Positions 24,202 to 32,066 of a stretch of 46,324 nt of DNA are shown piece by piece. The stretch is from NCBI GenBank assembly GCA_947651395.1, contig CANSYW010000015.1, forward strand, positions 1 to 46,324. Direction: 5' to 3'. Numbering within the stretch: the first letter of the stretch is position 1; every line of letters starts with the position of its first letter. The position numbers were made by a program, and so were the translations under genes. This DNA is from an uncultured Pseudoflavonifractor sp. Lineage in GTDB: Bacteria > Bacillota > Clostridia > Oscillospirales > Oscillospiraceae. The notes beneath the pieces are model-generated. The model was not told where the DNA came from. It saw only the letters and a list, made by a program, of their open reading frames with translations, and ran no database searches.

Positions 24202-25143
24202 TTACTGGATCTCTTCCCCCAGGATATCAGTCCTGATCCCATGCTCCTGAAACAGCTTGCGTATCTCATGGAGCCGGGCGCTGTCGGGGGGTGCGAAATT
24301 TTCATAGTCCTGACCCAGGCTCTTGTATTTGGATATCCCCAATTCATGGTATGGGAAGAGCGTCACGTAGGTCAGGCGGTGCTCTTCGTAAAACTCGGCG
24401 GTACGCCGAATGATGTCCTCGGTATCGTTGAGCCCCTGGATCAGGGGCATCCGCATCCAGATCTTTCCGTTAATCTCCGGGGCGTCCGCCAGCCGGATCA
24501 GATTTTCCAGGATCAGCTTGTTGGAGCGTCCGGTGGCCCTCTGATGCACCTGGTCGTCGATGGACTTCATGTCATAGAGGATATAGTCGGCCTTTTGGGC
24601 CATACGGTACAGCCGGCCTCCGTCGCCAAAGCCACAGGTATCCAGCGCCACGCCGATCCCCTCGTCTCTGGCCGCGTCCAGCAGAGCCTCGGCAAAGTCA
24701 CACTGCATGAGCAGCTCTCCGCCGCTGATGGTCATGCCGCCGCCGGTACGCTCATAGTAGCCCTTATCCTGCCGAACCAGCGTGATGACCTGCTCCACCG
24801 TCATCTCCTCGCCCGCCAGGCGCAACGCCTCGCTGTAGCAATGCTCCACACAGGAATAGCAGCGCCTGCACCGTTCAGGGTCAATTTCCACCCGCTGCCC
24901 CAGGTGCCGCAGCGCTCCGGTGGAACAGGCTTTGACGCAGTTGCCGCAGCCGATGCACTTCTGGGCAGTAAATAGAAACTGCCGCTCCCGCTCAAGCAGC
25001 TCTGGATTGTGGCACCAGCGGCACCGCAGGGGGCACCCCTTTAAAAAGACCGACGTCCGGATCCCCGGCCCGTCAGAGGTGGAGTATTTTTGTATGCCCC
25101 CCACGCAGCCTGTCAACTGCTTCATGCCAACCTTTTCCTCCAT
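24202..25143 (-). CDS. Glycyl radical enzyme activase (radical SAM)
   Basis: 313 residues. Uses SAM and a [4Fe-4S] cluster to place the radical on the glycyl enzyme. The cluster motif is C37-x3-C41-x2-C44 (KGCPLRCRWCHN). Between it and the rest of the barrel lie two ferredoxin-type cluster motifs, CIGCGNCVKAC and CRRCYSCVEHC, as in activases of the dehydratase branch. TISGGELLMQ is the GGE strand. Start ATG 25143 (MEEKVGM) has AGAGGA 6-7 bases upstream; an ATG four codons earlier has none. First gene of the operon reading from the promoter at 25165-25193. Confidence 0.92.
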   Translation of the reverse strand: MEEKVGMKQLTGCVGGIQKYSTSDGPGIRTSVFLKGCPLRCRWCHNPELLERERQFLFTAQKCIGCGNCVKACSTGALRHLGQRVEIDPERCRRCYSCVEHCYSEALRLAGEEMTVEQVITLVRQDKGYYERTGGGMTISGGELLMQCDFAEALLDAARDEGIGVALDTCGFGDGGRLYRMAQKADYILYDMKSIDDQVHQRATGRSNKLILENLIRLADAPEINGKIWMRMPLIQGLNDTEDIIRRTAEFYEEHRLTYVTLFPYHELGISKYKSLGQDYENFAPPDSARLHEIRKLFQEHGIRTDILGEEIQ

Positions 25144-25164
25144 GCGTCCTCTCATGCTGTTTTT

Positions 25165-25193
25165 ACTATAATTTTAGTCCGGACAAAAGTCAA
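25165..25193 (-). promoter_or_regulatory. Promoter of the glycyl radical operon with palindromic operator
   Basis: On the minus strand TTGACT (25188-25193) and TATAGT (25165-25170) are 17 bases apart. The spacer is almost filled by a dyad, TTTTGTCCGGACTAAAA (25172-25188), with a perfect GTCCGGAC core. A repressor bound here would block RNA polymerase. The XRE-cupin regulator encoded just upstream is the obvious candidate. The remaining 25194-25261 is AT-rich with nothing recognised. Confidence 0.75.
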
Positions 25194-25261
25194 TTTTCTT
25201 TTTCAAAAATGAGATATTGTGATAGTTCGCCCATCTTTTTTTCATTTTCATGAAAAAAAGA

Positions 25262-25798
25262 TCAGGTTCTCAGGCCGGAGGAGTAAAACCACAGGCTCAC
25301 GCAGGGCCCCTCGTCCCGCCGGCGAAAGCTGTGGGCGGCGTGGGGCGGAATAAAGAGGCAGTCCCCTTCCTCCATCTCATAGCCCTCATCCTCCATCACC
25401 AGCTCCATACGCCCGGAGATCAGATAGCACAGGATCCCCCGGCTGTCTCCGGCAGGCACCTTGATCCAGTCCCGAAACGCCGGATCCATCGTATAGCAGG
25501 TGCAGCGGTAGAGATCATTCTCCACCGCCACGTTTTCCAAAACCCCGTCCTGCTGGGCGTAGATCCGGCGGCGCTCTCCTTTCCTCACCAGGGGAGAGGG
25601 GCTCCGATCCGCCTTCAAAAGCTCTACGATGTCCACCCGCAGCGCGTTGCAGAGGATATCCAGGGTGGCAATGGTAGGGCTGGCGGCGTCCCGTTCAATG
25701 TTGCTGAGGTATCCCACCGAAAGATTGGTCTTTTGCGAGAGCTCCTGAAGGGTATACCCAAAGCGCTTTCGATGCTGCCTGAGCTTTTCTCCAAGCAT
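25262..25798 (-). CDS. XRE-cupin transcriptional regulator
   Basis: 178 residues. N-terminal Cro/C1 HTH (LGEKLRQHRKRFGYTLQELS, LSVGYLSNIERDAASPTIAT, residues about 2-60), then a small-molecule-sensing cupin barrel (CYLISGRMELVMEDEGYEME, EGDCLFIPPHAAHSFRR). Such proteins are typically local repressors or activators of catabolic genes. It lies between the two arms of the catabolic cluster, downstream of SDR 2 and upstream of the glycyl radical operon promoter. The ATG at 25798 has only a distant GGGG-type site. Confidence 0.88.
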   Translation of the reverse strand: MLGEKLRQHRKRFGYTLQELSQKTNLSVGYLSNIERDAASPTIATLDILCNALRVDIVELLKADRSPSPLVRKGERRRIYAQQDGVLENVAVENDLYRCTCYTMDPAFRDWIKVPAGDSRGILCYLISGRMELVMEDEGYEMEEGDCLFIPPHAAHSFRRRDEGPCVSLWFYSSGLRT

Positions 25799-25844
25799 AC
25801 CGCTATTTTCCCCTTTCCTCTTCAGCTATGGGCCGCCGCTCCCC

Positions 25845-26657
25845 TCAGCTGTCCTGATACTCAAATACCCGGCTCACGCTCCAGCCGCCATCTACCAGGA
25901 AGGTCTGCCCAGTGACATAGCTGCTGGCCGCGCTGGCCAGGAAGAAGACCATTCCCAGATAGTCCTCGGCATAGGACACCCGCCCCATGGGGATGGAGGC
26001 CGCCGCCTGTTTCATATAGTCCCCGGGCCGCTTGGCCATCATAGGCGTCCAGATCCACACCGGCGCGATGCCGTTGACGGTCACGCCCTTATCCGCCAGG
26101 CTCACCGCGAAGTTCTTGGTGGCCTGCATCAGCGCCGCCTTGCTGCAGGCATAGGACATCCCGTCTACACAGTTGACGGAAAAGGCGTCGATGCTGTTGA
26201 TGTTGATGATGCGGCCGAACCCGTTGCGTACCATCACCTCACTGACGGTCTTGTCGATGTGGATGCTGCCCAGCAGATTGGTCTGGAGGGTATCCTTGAG
26301 CTCCTCCTCATCGGGATCCAGCGTATCGCAGGTTCGGGCCACCGCCGCGGTATGGATCAAGATATCAATGCGGCCAAAGTCCTTTTCGATCTGCTGGGTG
26401 ACCCGTTGACAGTCCTCCGCGCTGCGCACATCCAGGGCGTAGCTTCTGCACACACAGCCCTCTTTTGTCAGCTCCGCGCACACCCTGTCGGCCTTTTCCC
26501 TGGTGCGGTTGGCCAGAGCCACCCTGGCGCCGTTGTGCGCGAAGGCCGCGGCAAAGCTCTCACCCAAGCCGCCGGCGCCGGTGATAAAGCACACCCGATC
26601 CTTCACGCTGAACAGCTCCGGGATCCGGTCGCTGGGGATCACATTATGAAGCTCCAT
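25845..26657 (-). CDS. SDR-family NAD(P)-dependent dehydrogenase 2
   Basis: 270 residues, distant paralogue of SDR 1 with the same layout: VCFITGAGGLGESFAAAF, LIHTAAVART, INSIDAFS and SYACSKAAL (Ser, Tyr, Lys), end SSYVTGQTFLVDGGWS. N-termini of both SDRs share an amphipathic lead (SKISELFSLEGK; DRIPELFSVKDR). ATG 26657 has AGGAGGAG 5 bases upstream and follows the MFS gene by 18 bases. Two related dehydrogenases in one cluster suggest an oxidation-reduction pair around the radical step, for example epimerisation via a ketone or disposal of NADH; this is inference. Confidence 0.88.
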   Translation of the reverse strand: MELHNVIPSDRIPELFSVKDRVCFITGAGGLGESFAAAFAHNGARVALANRTREKADRVCAELTKEGCVCRSYALDVRSAEDCQRVTQQIEKDFGRIDILIHTAAVARTCDTLDPDEEELKDTLQTNLLGSIHIDKTVSEVMVRNGFGRIININSIDAFSVNCVDGMSYACSKAALMQATKNFAVSLADKGVTVNGIAPVWIWTPMMAKRPGDYMKQAAASIPMGRVSYAEDYLGMVFFLASAASSYVTGQTFLVDGGWSVSRVFEYQDS

Positions 26658-26675
26658 ACTTCTCCTCCTGAAAAA

Positions 26676-27887
26676 TTATTCTGCCTGTTCTCCGCCCTTT
26701 GCGCCCACACCGAACCAAAAAGCCAGCCCCCCGCCCAGCGGAAGCAAAGAGAGGGCAAGAAACACGGCGGGCAGCGGAAGCCAAACGCTCAAAAGGCTGG
26801 CCGCCAGGCTGCCAAAGACCATAGACGCGCTCAGGCTTACAGATGAGGTGAACAGCTGGGCCGTGGCGGTGTAGCGCTCCTCCACATGGTCGGCGGTATA
26901 GCTCTGCAGACAGGGAACCAAAGTGCCGAAGGCCAGGCCCTGGAGCAGCATGGCCAGAATGGCGCAGGTGTAATTGGGGGAGAGCCCCACCAGCGCACAC
27001 TGAAGGCCGTGGGCAAACAGGCTGACGGTGAACAGCTTTCGGAAGGAAACCCGTTTCAGCATCCGCCCGGACAAAAACATAAAGGGCACCTCGGCAATGG
27101 CATAGGTAAAATTGCCCACCCCCACCACCGAGGCGCTGGCCCCCAGGGTGGCCAGATAGGCGGAAAAGTAGGCGTTGATCCCGGCCACCCCCGCCATGGC
27201 GAAAAAGCCGCTGAGAACCACGATCATATACTCCCGCTGTCCTGTCAGCACCCGCAGCCCCTCCCACAGACTTGGTCTGGCCTCGTCCCTGGTCTCCCGG
27301 GCCGAGGCTCTGGGGGTGGGGATGGTGAAGGAGACTGCGGCGCAGCACAGTCCGCACAGAGCCATGCCGCCGATCAGACCGGAATAGCCCAGACTCTGAA
27401 GCGCCCGGCCCAGCACCACCGACATCACCGCGAAGGCCAGACTGCCGCAGCTGCGGGACATGCCGTAATTGATCCCCCAGCCCTGGGCATTCAGACCGGA
27501 GACCCAGCCGTTGCCCATGTTCTGAATGCAGTTGATCAGCATACCAGAGGCCGCCGCGCACACCGCCAGCTCCCCCAGACTGTTCGAGCGGATGAGCCAG
27601 CCGTACAGCAGGGGCATGGCCGCACCGCTGAGCAGGTAAAACACCCGATGACAGCGCCAGCGGTCACACATCAGCCCCCACACCGGCTGTACCAGCGTGC
27701 TGGAGCAGGATACCAGCGCCCCCAAAAGGCCGATCAGAAACTCAGGCAGGCCCTTTTGCAGCAGAATGTAGGAGAAAAACGAGGTTCCGGCATAGGCAGC
27801 GAAAAAGCTGCCCTGAAGGGCGGCAAAACGCCGATCCAGGCTTTTGCCCGCCCTGGCCGGGCTCCGGAGGGTATTCTCCTCTCTCAT
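26676..27887 (-). CDS. MFS transporter (MFS_1-like, phenylpropionate/nucleoside symporter type)
   Basis: 403 residues, about 12 membrane helices. Helix 1 region FFAAYAGTSFFSYILLQKGL, loop motif VWGLMCDRWRCHR (equivalent of the MFS G-x3-D-R motif between helices 2 and 3), and late motif LQGLAFGTLVPCLQSYTADH, typical of the MFS_1_like group. Start ATG 27887 overlaps the dctM stop as ATGA, so its synthesis is tied to the TRAP genes; the frame is open for 88 further codons upstream but these are inside dctM. May export a product or import a second substrate. Confidence 0.85.
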   Translation of the reverse strand: MREENTLRSPARAGKSLDRRFAALQGSFFAAYAGTSFFSYILLQKGLPEFLIGLLGALVSCSSTLVQPVWGLMCDRWRCHRVFYLLSGAAMPLLYGWLIRSNSLGELAVCAAASGMLINCIQNMGNGWVSGLNAQGWGINYGMSRSCGSLAFAVMSVVLGRALQSLGYSGLIGGMALCGLCCAAVSFTIPTPRASARETRDEARPSLWEGLRVLTGQREYMIVVLSGFFAMAGVAGINAYFSAYLATLGASASVVGVGNFTYAIAEVPFMFLSGRMLKRVSFRKLFTVSLFAHGLQCALVGLSPNYTCAILAMLLQGLAFGTLVPCLQSYTADHVEERYTATAQLFTSSVSLSASMVFGSLAASLLSVWLPLPAVFLALSLLPLGGGLAFWFGVGAKGGEQAE

Positions 27888-29182
27888 CCCAGCAGGGAGG
27901 GGAAGAAGGTAGCGATGGCGGGCACGTAGGTCACCAAAATCAGGGCGGGCAGCCATACCCAGAATATGAGCTGGAAGGTGGGCTTGAGCACATCGGCTAC
28001 ATCGGTGTTGCTCAGACGGGCGCCCAGGTACATCAGCGGCGCGCAGGGGGGCGTCACACAGCCCAGGCTGATGTTCACCGCCACAATGGCGGCAAAGTGG
28101 ATGGGAGAGACTCCCACGGACTGCACCACAGGCAGCAGGATGGGCACACACAGCAGAGTGGCGCTGGTGTCGTCCATCAGCATACCGATGATGATCATGA
28201 AGATATTGACGATGGCCAGCACGGCCACCCGGCTGGTGGCCACGGAGCCCAGGGCGTCCATGATCATGGAGGGCACATCCTCCATGACGAAAATACGGCT
28301 GAGCATCATCACGGTAAAGAGCATGACCATGATCACGCCGATGGTGTTGGCGCTGGAGATGAGCACGTCCTTGATCTTGCCCCAGGTCAATGTCCGGTAG
28401 ATGAAAAGGCCCACCAGCAGCGCGTAGACCAGGGAGACGGCGGCGGACTCGGTGGCGGTCATAATGCCGGAGTAGATCCCCCCCAGGATAATGATGGGGA
28501 AGATAATGGCGGGGATAAACTTTACAAGCCGCACCTTAAACTCCCGCTTAAACTCGGTTTTCGGCAGCTTCTGGGCCACCTCCATCCCCTCGTCCTTGCG
28601 TACCATAAAGAAATAGGCCACACAAAACATCACCGTCATCAGAAGACCGGGGCCCAGCACCGCCAGGAAGCACTTGAGCACAGACTCCTTGGCCAGCCAC
28701 GCGTACATGATCATCAGGGAGCTGGGAGGGATCAGTCCGCCCAGCAGACAGCTGCTGGAGATGAGAGCGGCGGACTTTCCCTTGCTGTAGCCCGCCTCCT
28801 CCATCCGGGGCCACATAATGGAGCCGATCACGGACATGGTGGCACAGGCCGAGCCGGTGACCGAGCCAAACAGGGCGCAGGCAATGACCGCCACCATGCC
28901 CAGAGAGCCCTTTACCCTGCCCACCAGCAGGTTGACAAAGTTCACCAGATGGGCGCCCAGGTCGCTGCGCTCGATGATCCCTCCGGCGATGATGAACAGG
29001 GGGATGGCCAACAGCACAAAGTTACTGGTCTTGGAGTAGGCGTAGGGCACCAGAAAATCCAGCGAGTAGCCGCAGGAAAACACCAGGAAAAGGGTGGTGC
29101 CGAAGAAGGCGGCGGGGACGGGAATGCCCACCATGAGCAGAAGGATCAGCAGCACGATGGCGATCATAACGGGGGTACTCAT
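27884..29182 (-). CDS. dctM: TRAP transporter large permease (DctM family), system 2
   Basis: 432 residues, about 12 helices. Motifs: IPLFIIAGGIIERSDLGAHL, GSVTGSACATMSVIGSIMWP, LISSSCLLGGLIPPSSLMIM, GGIYSGIMTATESAAVSLVY and NISLGCVTPPCAPLMYLG. Overlaps dctQ by four bases (ATGA) and the MFS gene by four. Together with dctP and dctQ it brings in the presumed substrate of the glycyl radical cluster. Confidence 0.94.
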   Translation of the reverse strand: MSTPVMIAIVLLILLLMVGIPVPAAFFGTTLFLVFSCGYSLDFLVPYAYSKTSNFVLLAIPLFIIAGGIIERSDLGAHLVNFVNLLVGRVKGSLGMVAVIACALFGSVTGSACATMSVIGSIMWPRMEEAGYSKGKSAALISSSCLLGGLIPPSSLMIMYAWLAKESVLKCFLAVLGPGLLMTVMFCVAYFFMVRKDEGMEVAQKLPKTEFKREFKVRLVKFIPAIIFPIIILGGIYSGIMTATESAAVSLVYALLVGLFIYRTLTWGKIKDVLISSANTIGVIMVMLFTVMMLSRIFVMEDVPSMIMDALGSVATSRVAVLAIVNIFMIIIGMLMDDTSATLLCVPILLPVVQSVGVSPIHFAAIVAVNISLGCVTPPCAPLMYLGARLSNTDVADVLKPTFQLIFWVWLPALILVTYVPAIATFFPSLLG

Positions 29183-29700
29183 ACCTGCGCCTCCTCTCCG
29201 GCGTCTTTATAACGGTGGAACTTCTGAAAATACCTCACACAGTGGGCCAGAGCGTAGAAGGACATCAAAAACAGACCGACCAGAATGATGGTATACACGA
29301 TCCACATGGGCAGCTTCAGTCCCGTGGTTCGGCTCCCCTCTCCCAGCACAAAGATCATCTCCTGGGTGGAAAGTACCGCGCAGATACCGATGAGCACCGC
29401 GTCCACAAGGTTCTGGAAGGAGCGTAGCAGCAGCATCTTCCTCTGATCCTTGATAAAAAGGCTCATCACGTCGGCGGTGATCTGGGTTTCCTCCTTGCTG
29501 CCCAACGCACCGCCGATAAAGTAGATCCCAAAGGCGAAGAGCATAATCAGCTCCTCCATGCCCGGAACGCTCACCTTGAAGATCCGGCGCATGGGCACGG
29601 TGATGAACACCAAAAGCACCATGGCGATACAGCAGGTCACCACCACAAAGTGCTCCGCCTTCAGCAGCTTTTCGCCAAAGGACTTCACAAAGTTTTTCAT
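29179..29700 (-). CDS. dctQ: TRAP transporter small permease (DctQ family), system 2
   Basis: 173 residues with four hydrophobic helices (HFVVVTCCIAMVLLVFITVP; LIMLFAFGIYFIGGALGSKE; LVDAVLIGICAVLS; MWIVYTIILVGLFLMSFYAL). The conserved loop SKEETQITADVMSLF corresponds to the usual R-x-H-x-x-x-D segment. Start ATG 29700 follows AGGGAGGAAA; the frame extends upstream only through the intergenic hairpin. Confidence 0.9.
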   Translation of the reverse strand: MKNFVKSFGEKLLKAEHFVVVTCCIAMVLLVFITVPMRRIFKVSVPGMEELIMLFAFGIYFIGGALGSKEETQITADVMSLFIKDQRKMLLLRSFQNLVDAVLIGICAVLSTQEMIFVLGEGSRTTGLKLPMWIVYTIILVGLFLMSFYALAHCVRYFQKFHRYKDAGEEAQV

Positions 29701-29721
29701 TGGGCTTTCCTCCCTGAACGC

Positions 29722-29760
29722 AGGGGACGAATCAGGAACATCCCTCCCGATTCGTCCCCT
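29722..29760 (-). other. Intercistronic hairpin between dctP and dctQ
   Basis: Twelve-base perfect stem (29722-29733, AGGGGACGAATC, with 29749-29760) and a 15-nt loop, no T-run. Probably protects or terminates part of the dctP message so that the binding protein is made in excess over the membrane subunits. Confidence 0.6.
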
Positions 29761-29798
29761 TGTTTTCATATCTGTTCCTCAGCTGAAACGGCGGGAGC

Positions 29799-30839
29799 TC
29801 ACTTGGAGAGGCTCTCGATCAGACCGTCAAAGACCTCGTCGTTGCCCATGCTGTCCCGCAGCTTGGGCCAGACCTCCTCGCGGCACTTCGCACCAAACTC
29901 CTCCAGCACGGCGTCGTCAGGCTTAATGACCTCAATGCCGTAATCGGCCATCTTCTGGAGATATTCGCTCTCGGTCTTCTCTCCCTGGGCCACGCTCTCC
30001 TCAAACACCCAGGCAGCCGCGTCCTCCAGCGCCTTCTGCTGATTCTCACTCAGCCCCTCGAAGGTCTTCTTGTTGATGCTGATGGTGGCCACCTCAAAGA
30101 AATTGTTGATCTGGATATAGTACTTGATCACGTCCCGGAACTGGTCGTAGCAAACCGGGGGATGCCCGCCCACAAAGCCGTCCACCACGCCGGTCTGCAC
30201 CGAGGTGAAAAGCTCAGACCAGTTGACGGCCTGGACCCGATAGCCCATGGCGGACAAGGGCACGGAAACCGTGTCGGAGTTGGGCACCCGCAACAGGAAG
30301 TCGTGATCCACGCCCCACACGTCCCAATCCTTGGGCATCTTGGTGCCCGCCAGGCCGCCAGCGCCCACCAGGTGCAGGCCCAGCATCTTGATGCCCACCT
30401 CATCGCACAGTCTTGTCATAGTGTCATTGACATAGGAGCCGGGGGCAAACAGCTCTTTGGCCTCATCCCAGGTGGCGGCCAGATAGGGCATGTTCCAGAT
30501 GTTCAGCGCCTGACCATAGGTGACGGAGTTGCAGCCGAAGGTCATGTCGATGCTGCCCTTGGACACCTCGTCAAAAACCGTAGTGTAATCGCCCAGAGAG
30601 CCGGCGTAGTAAGGCTTGATGGTCAGGGTGCCGTCGGTGGCGTCGTTGACCTTCTCGCAGAACTGGGCCAGGATCTTCGCGGTGGGATGATCCTCGGTAT
30701 AGTCGCAGTGGATCTTCAGGGTCACGCTCTTGCCGTCGGAGCCGTCCTTTTTGCCATCGGAGCCCTTTTGCCCACCACAGCCGGACAATACGCTCAGCAG
30801 CATCGCGCAGCTGAGCACAGACGCCCATATCTTTTTCAT
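29799..30839 (-). CDS. dctP: TRAP transporter substrate-binding lipoprotein (DctP family), system 2
   Basis: 346 residues. Lipobox VLSGC (C21) followed by a Gly/Lys/Asp-rich linker. Family features: HPTAKILAQFCEKVNDATDG, SKGSIDMTFG, and DFLLRVPNSDTVSVPLSAMG, where the Arg of LLRVPNS is the conserved anion-binding residue; VQTGVVDGFVGGHPPVCYDQ lines the site. The ligand is probably a small carboxylate or sulfonate, not further determinable. ATG 30839 preceded by GGAGAAGAG. First gene of dctP-dctQ-dctM-MFS-SDR2. Confidence 0.92.
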   Translation of the reverse strand: MKKIWASVLSCAMLLSVLSGCGGQKGSDGKKDGSDGKSVTLKIHCDYTEDHPTAKILAQFCEKVNDATDGTLTIKPYYAGSLGDYTTVFDEVSKGSIDMTFGCNSVTYGQALNIWNMPYLAATWDEAKELFAPGSYVNDTMTRLCDEVGIKMLGLHLVGAGGLAGTKMPKDWDVWGVDHDFLLRVPNSDTVSVPLSAMGYRVQAVNWSELFTSVQTGVVDGFVGGHPPVCYDQFRDVIKYYIQINNFFEVATISINKKTFEGLSENQQKALEDAAAWVFEESVAQGEKTESEYLQKMADYGIEVIKPDDAVLEEFGAKCREEVWPKLRDSMGNDEVFDGLIESLSK

Positions 30840-31019
30840 CTCTTCTCCTCTTTTCCATCACTTTATTTGTTGTTTGCTTTTTCACTTTGTTGTGATAAAG
30901 CGCTTCGGGTGAAAAAACGCGCCTTCAGACGCCTTTGTCTGTCACCGAGACAGCAACCGGAAAGGGTACGAAGACGCATCGTTCTTTCTTGTCAATGCCC
31001 GTAAACAACTGTTTGGGTT

Positions 31020-31087
31020 ATTATACTTGTATTCCCGGAAAAAATAAATCTGGAAAATCCAATGGTATCTTATAGGTAAAACCTATA
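31020..31087 (-). promoter_or_regulatory. Promoter of the TRAP-2 operon with LysR-type binding site
   Basis: Minus-strand TATAAT at 31020-31025 with no good -35, preceded by a perfect dyad TATAGGT-AAA-ACCTATA (31071-31087) centred about 67 bases upstream of the predicted start. That is the usual place and shape (T-N11-A within a dyad) of a LysR recognition site, and a lysR gene ends 11 bases further on. The 258-base gap 30840-31097 otherwise holds a ~180-base leader with nothing recognised. Confidence 0.6.
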
Positions 31088-31097
31088 GTTATCCATT

Positions 31098-32030
31098 TTA
31101 TATAGAAGATTGGCTCTCTCTGGCCCTTTCAATCTCTTCTTTGCACAATTCTACATAACGCTTTCCGATCTCTGAGAGCTCATGGCCCTTCTTTTTGGTC
31201 CAGATAACGGTATTGTCGGAGATATCTACCACCGGAACCGTGGTCAGGCCCAGCTTTCGGAGGGCCTCGGGAATAATACCGCTTCCGATGGAAAAGCAGT
31301 CGGTCTCCTGGAGCAGGATGGTCACCGTCCCGTTGTCCTGAACCACCAGCTCCCTGTCCCACTCTCCCACTTCCTCGTCAAACCACTCCTCGGAAAATTG
31401 GCGGGGGATCAGAGGCCCCTGGAAAAAGGTACACCGGGGATAGGGCCGCAGCTCCTCTATCTTCAGACTCTGCCGCTTGGCCAGAGGATGGTGGGAGGAG
31501 AGAAAGGCGGTGGGGGTAAGAGAGCCCAGCACGTGATATTCCAGCCCATGGTTTTTCAGCTCCCGAAGAATATAGCCCCGGTTGCCCTCCCCATAGTCGT
31601 TCAAAATGCCCAGCTCGCTGATCCCACGGGCCACCTCCTCAATCACGTCCAGCTTTCTGCTGTCCAGATGCCGCAGGGTACACTTCCCCTCCAGCTCTCT
31701 GGATATCCGGGCGAATACGGCCTCTGTGAAATAGAAGTGGGTAGAGCTCACGGAAAAGCGGTGACACTCCCCCGTGCGCTTTTCATAGCGCCGCTCCAGA
31801 TAACGCATCTGCTCGAGCACAGACTGGGCGTCGGTGACAAATTCCTCCCCATCCGCCGTCAGGGTCATACCCGAATGGCTACGGGCAAAAATGCTGAAGC
31901 CCAGCTCCTGCTCCAGATTCTGGATCATTTCCGACAGGGTGGGCTGGGCCACATAGAGCCTGAGGGCCGCCTGGCTCAGCGAGCCGCACTGGGCCACCGC
32001 CAGGACATACTCCAGCTGTTTTACCGTCAT
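31098..32030 (-). CDS. LysR-family transcriptional regulator
   Basis: 310 residues: N-terminal winged HTH (QLEYVLAVAQCGSLSQAALR, LYVAQPTLSEMIQNLEQELG, residues about 4-60) and a two-lobed effector domain (FFQGPLIPRQFSEEWFDEEV; DCFSIGSGIIPEALRKLGL). Co-directional with, and directly upstream of, the TRAP-2 operon, whose promoter carries a fitting dyad, so it is likely its activator. It starts 36 bases after the GTPase-nuclease fusion gene and no separate promoter is obvious, so it may be partly read from the aro transcript. Confidence 0.9.
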   Translation of the reverse strand: MTVKQLEYVLAVAQCGSLSQAALRLYVAQPTLSEMIQNLEQELGFSIFARSHSGMTLTADGEEFVTDAQSVLEQMRYLERRYEKRTGECHRFSVSSTHFYFTEAVFARISRELEGKCTLRHLDSRKLDVIEEVARGISELGILNDYGEGNRGYILRELKNHGLEYHVLGSLTPTAFLSSHHPLAKRQSLKIEELRPYPRCTFFQGPLIPRQFSEEWFDEEVGEWDRELVVQDNGTVTILLQETDCFSIGSGIIPEALRKLGLTTVPVVDISDNTVIWTKKKGHELSEIGKRYVELCKEEIERARESQSSI

Positions 32031-32066
32031 TGCCGTTCCTTCCTTTCCCGCTCCGATCCCGGAGTT

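Noticed and set aside
20833..24975. A 1380-codon open frame on the plus strand opposite the glycyl radical operon, and similar long antisense frames opposite the nucleotidase, reductase, proS and aro genes
   Set aside because: High GC content keeps antisense frames open. Their translations are low-complexity (rich in H, G, V, L) and match no family, while the opposite strand carries conserved enzymes with ribosome sites.
30893..30908. Catabolite-responsive element (AAGCGCTT core) in the dctP leader
   Set aside because: Only the self-complementary core matches; the flanking TG and CA positions of cre sites do not.
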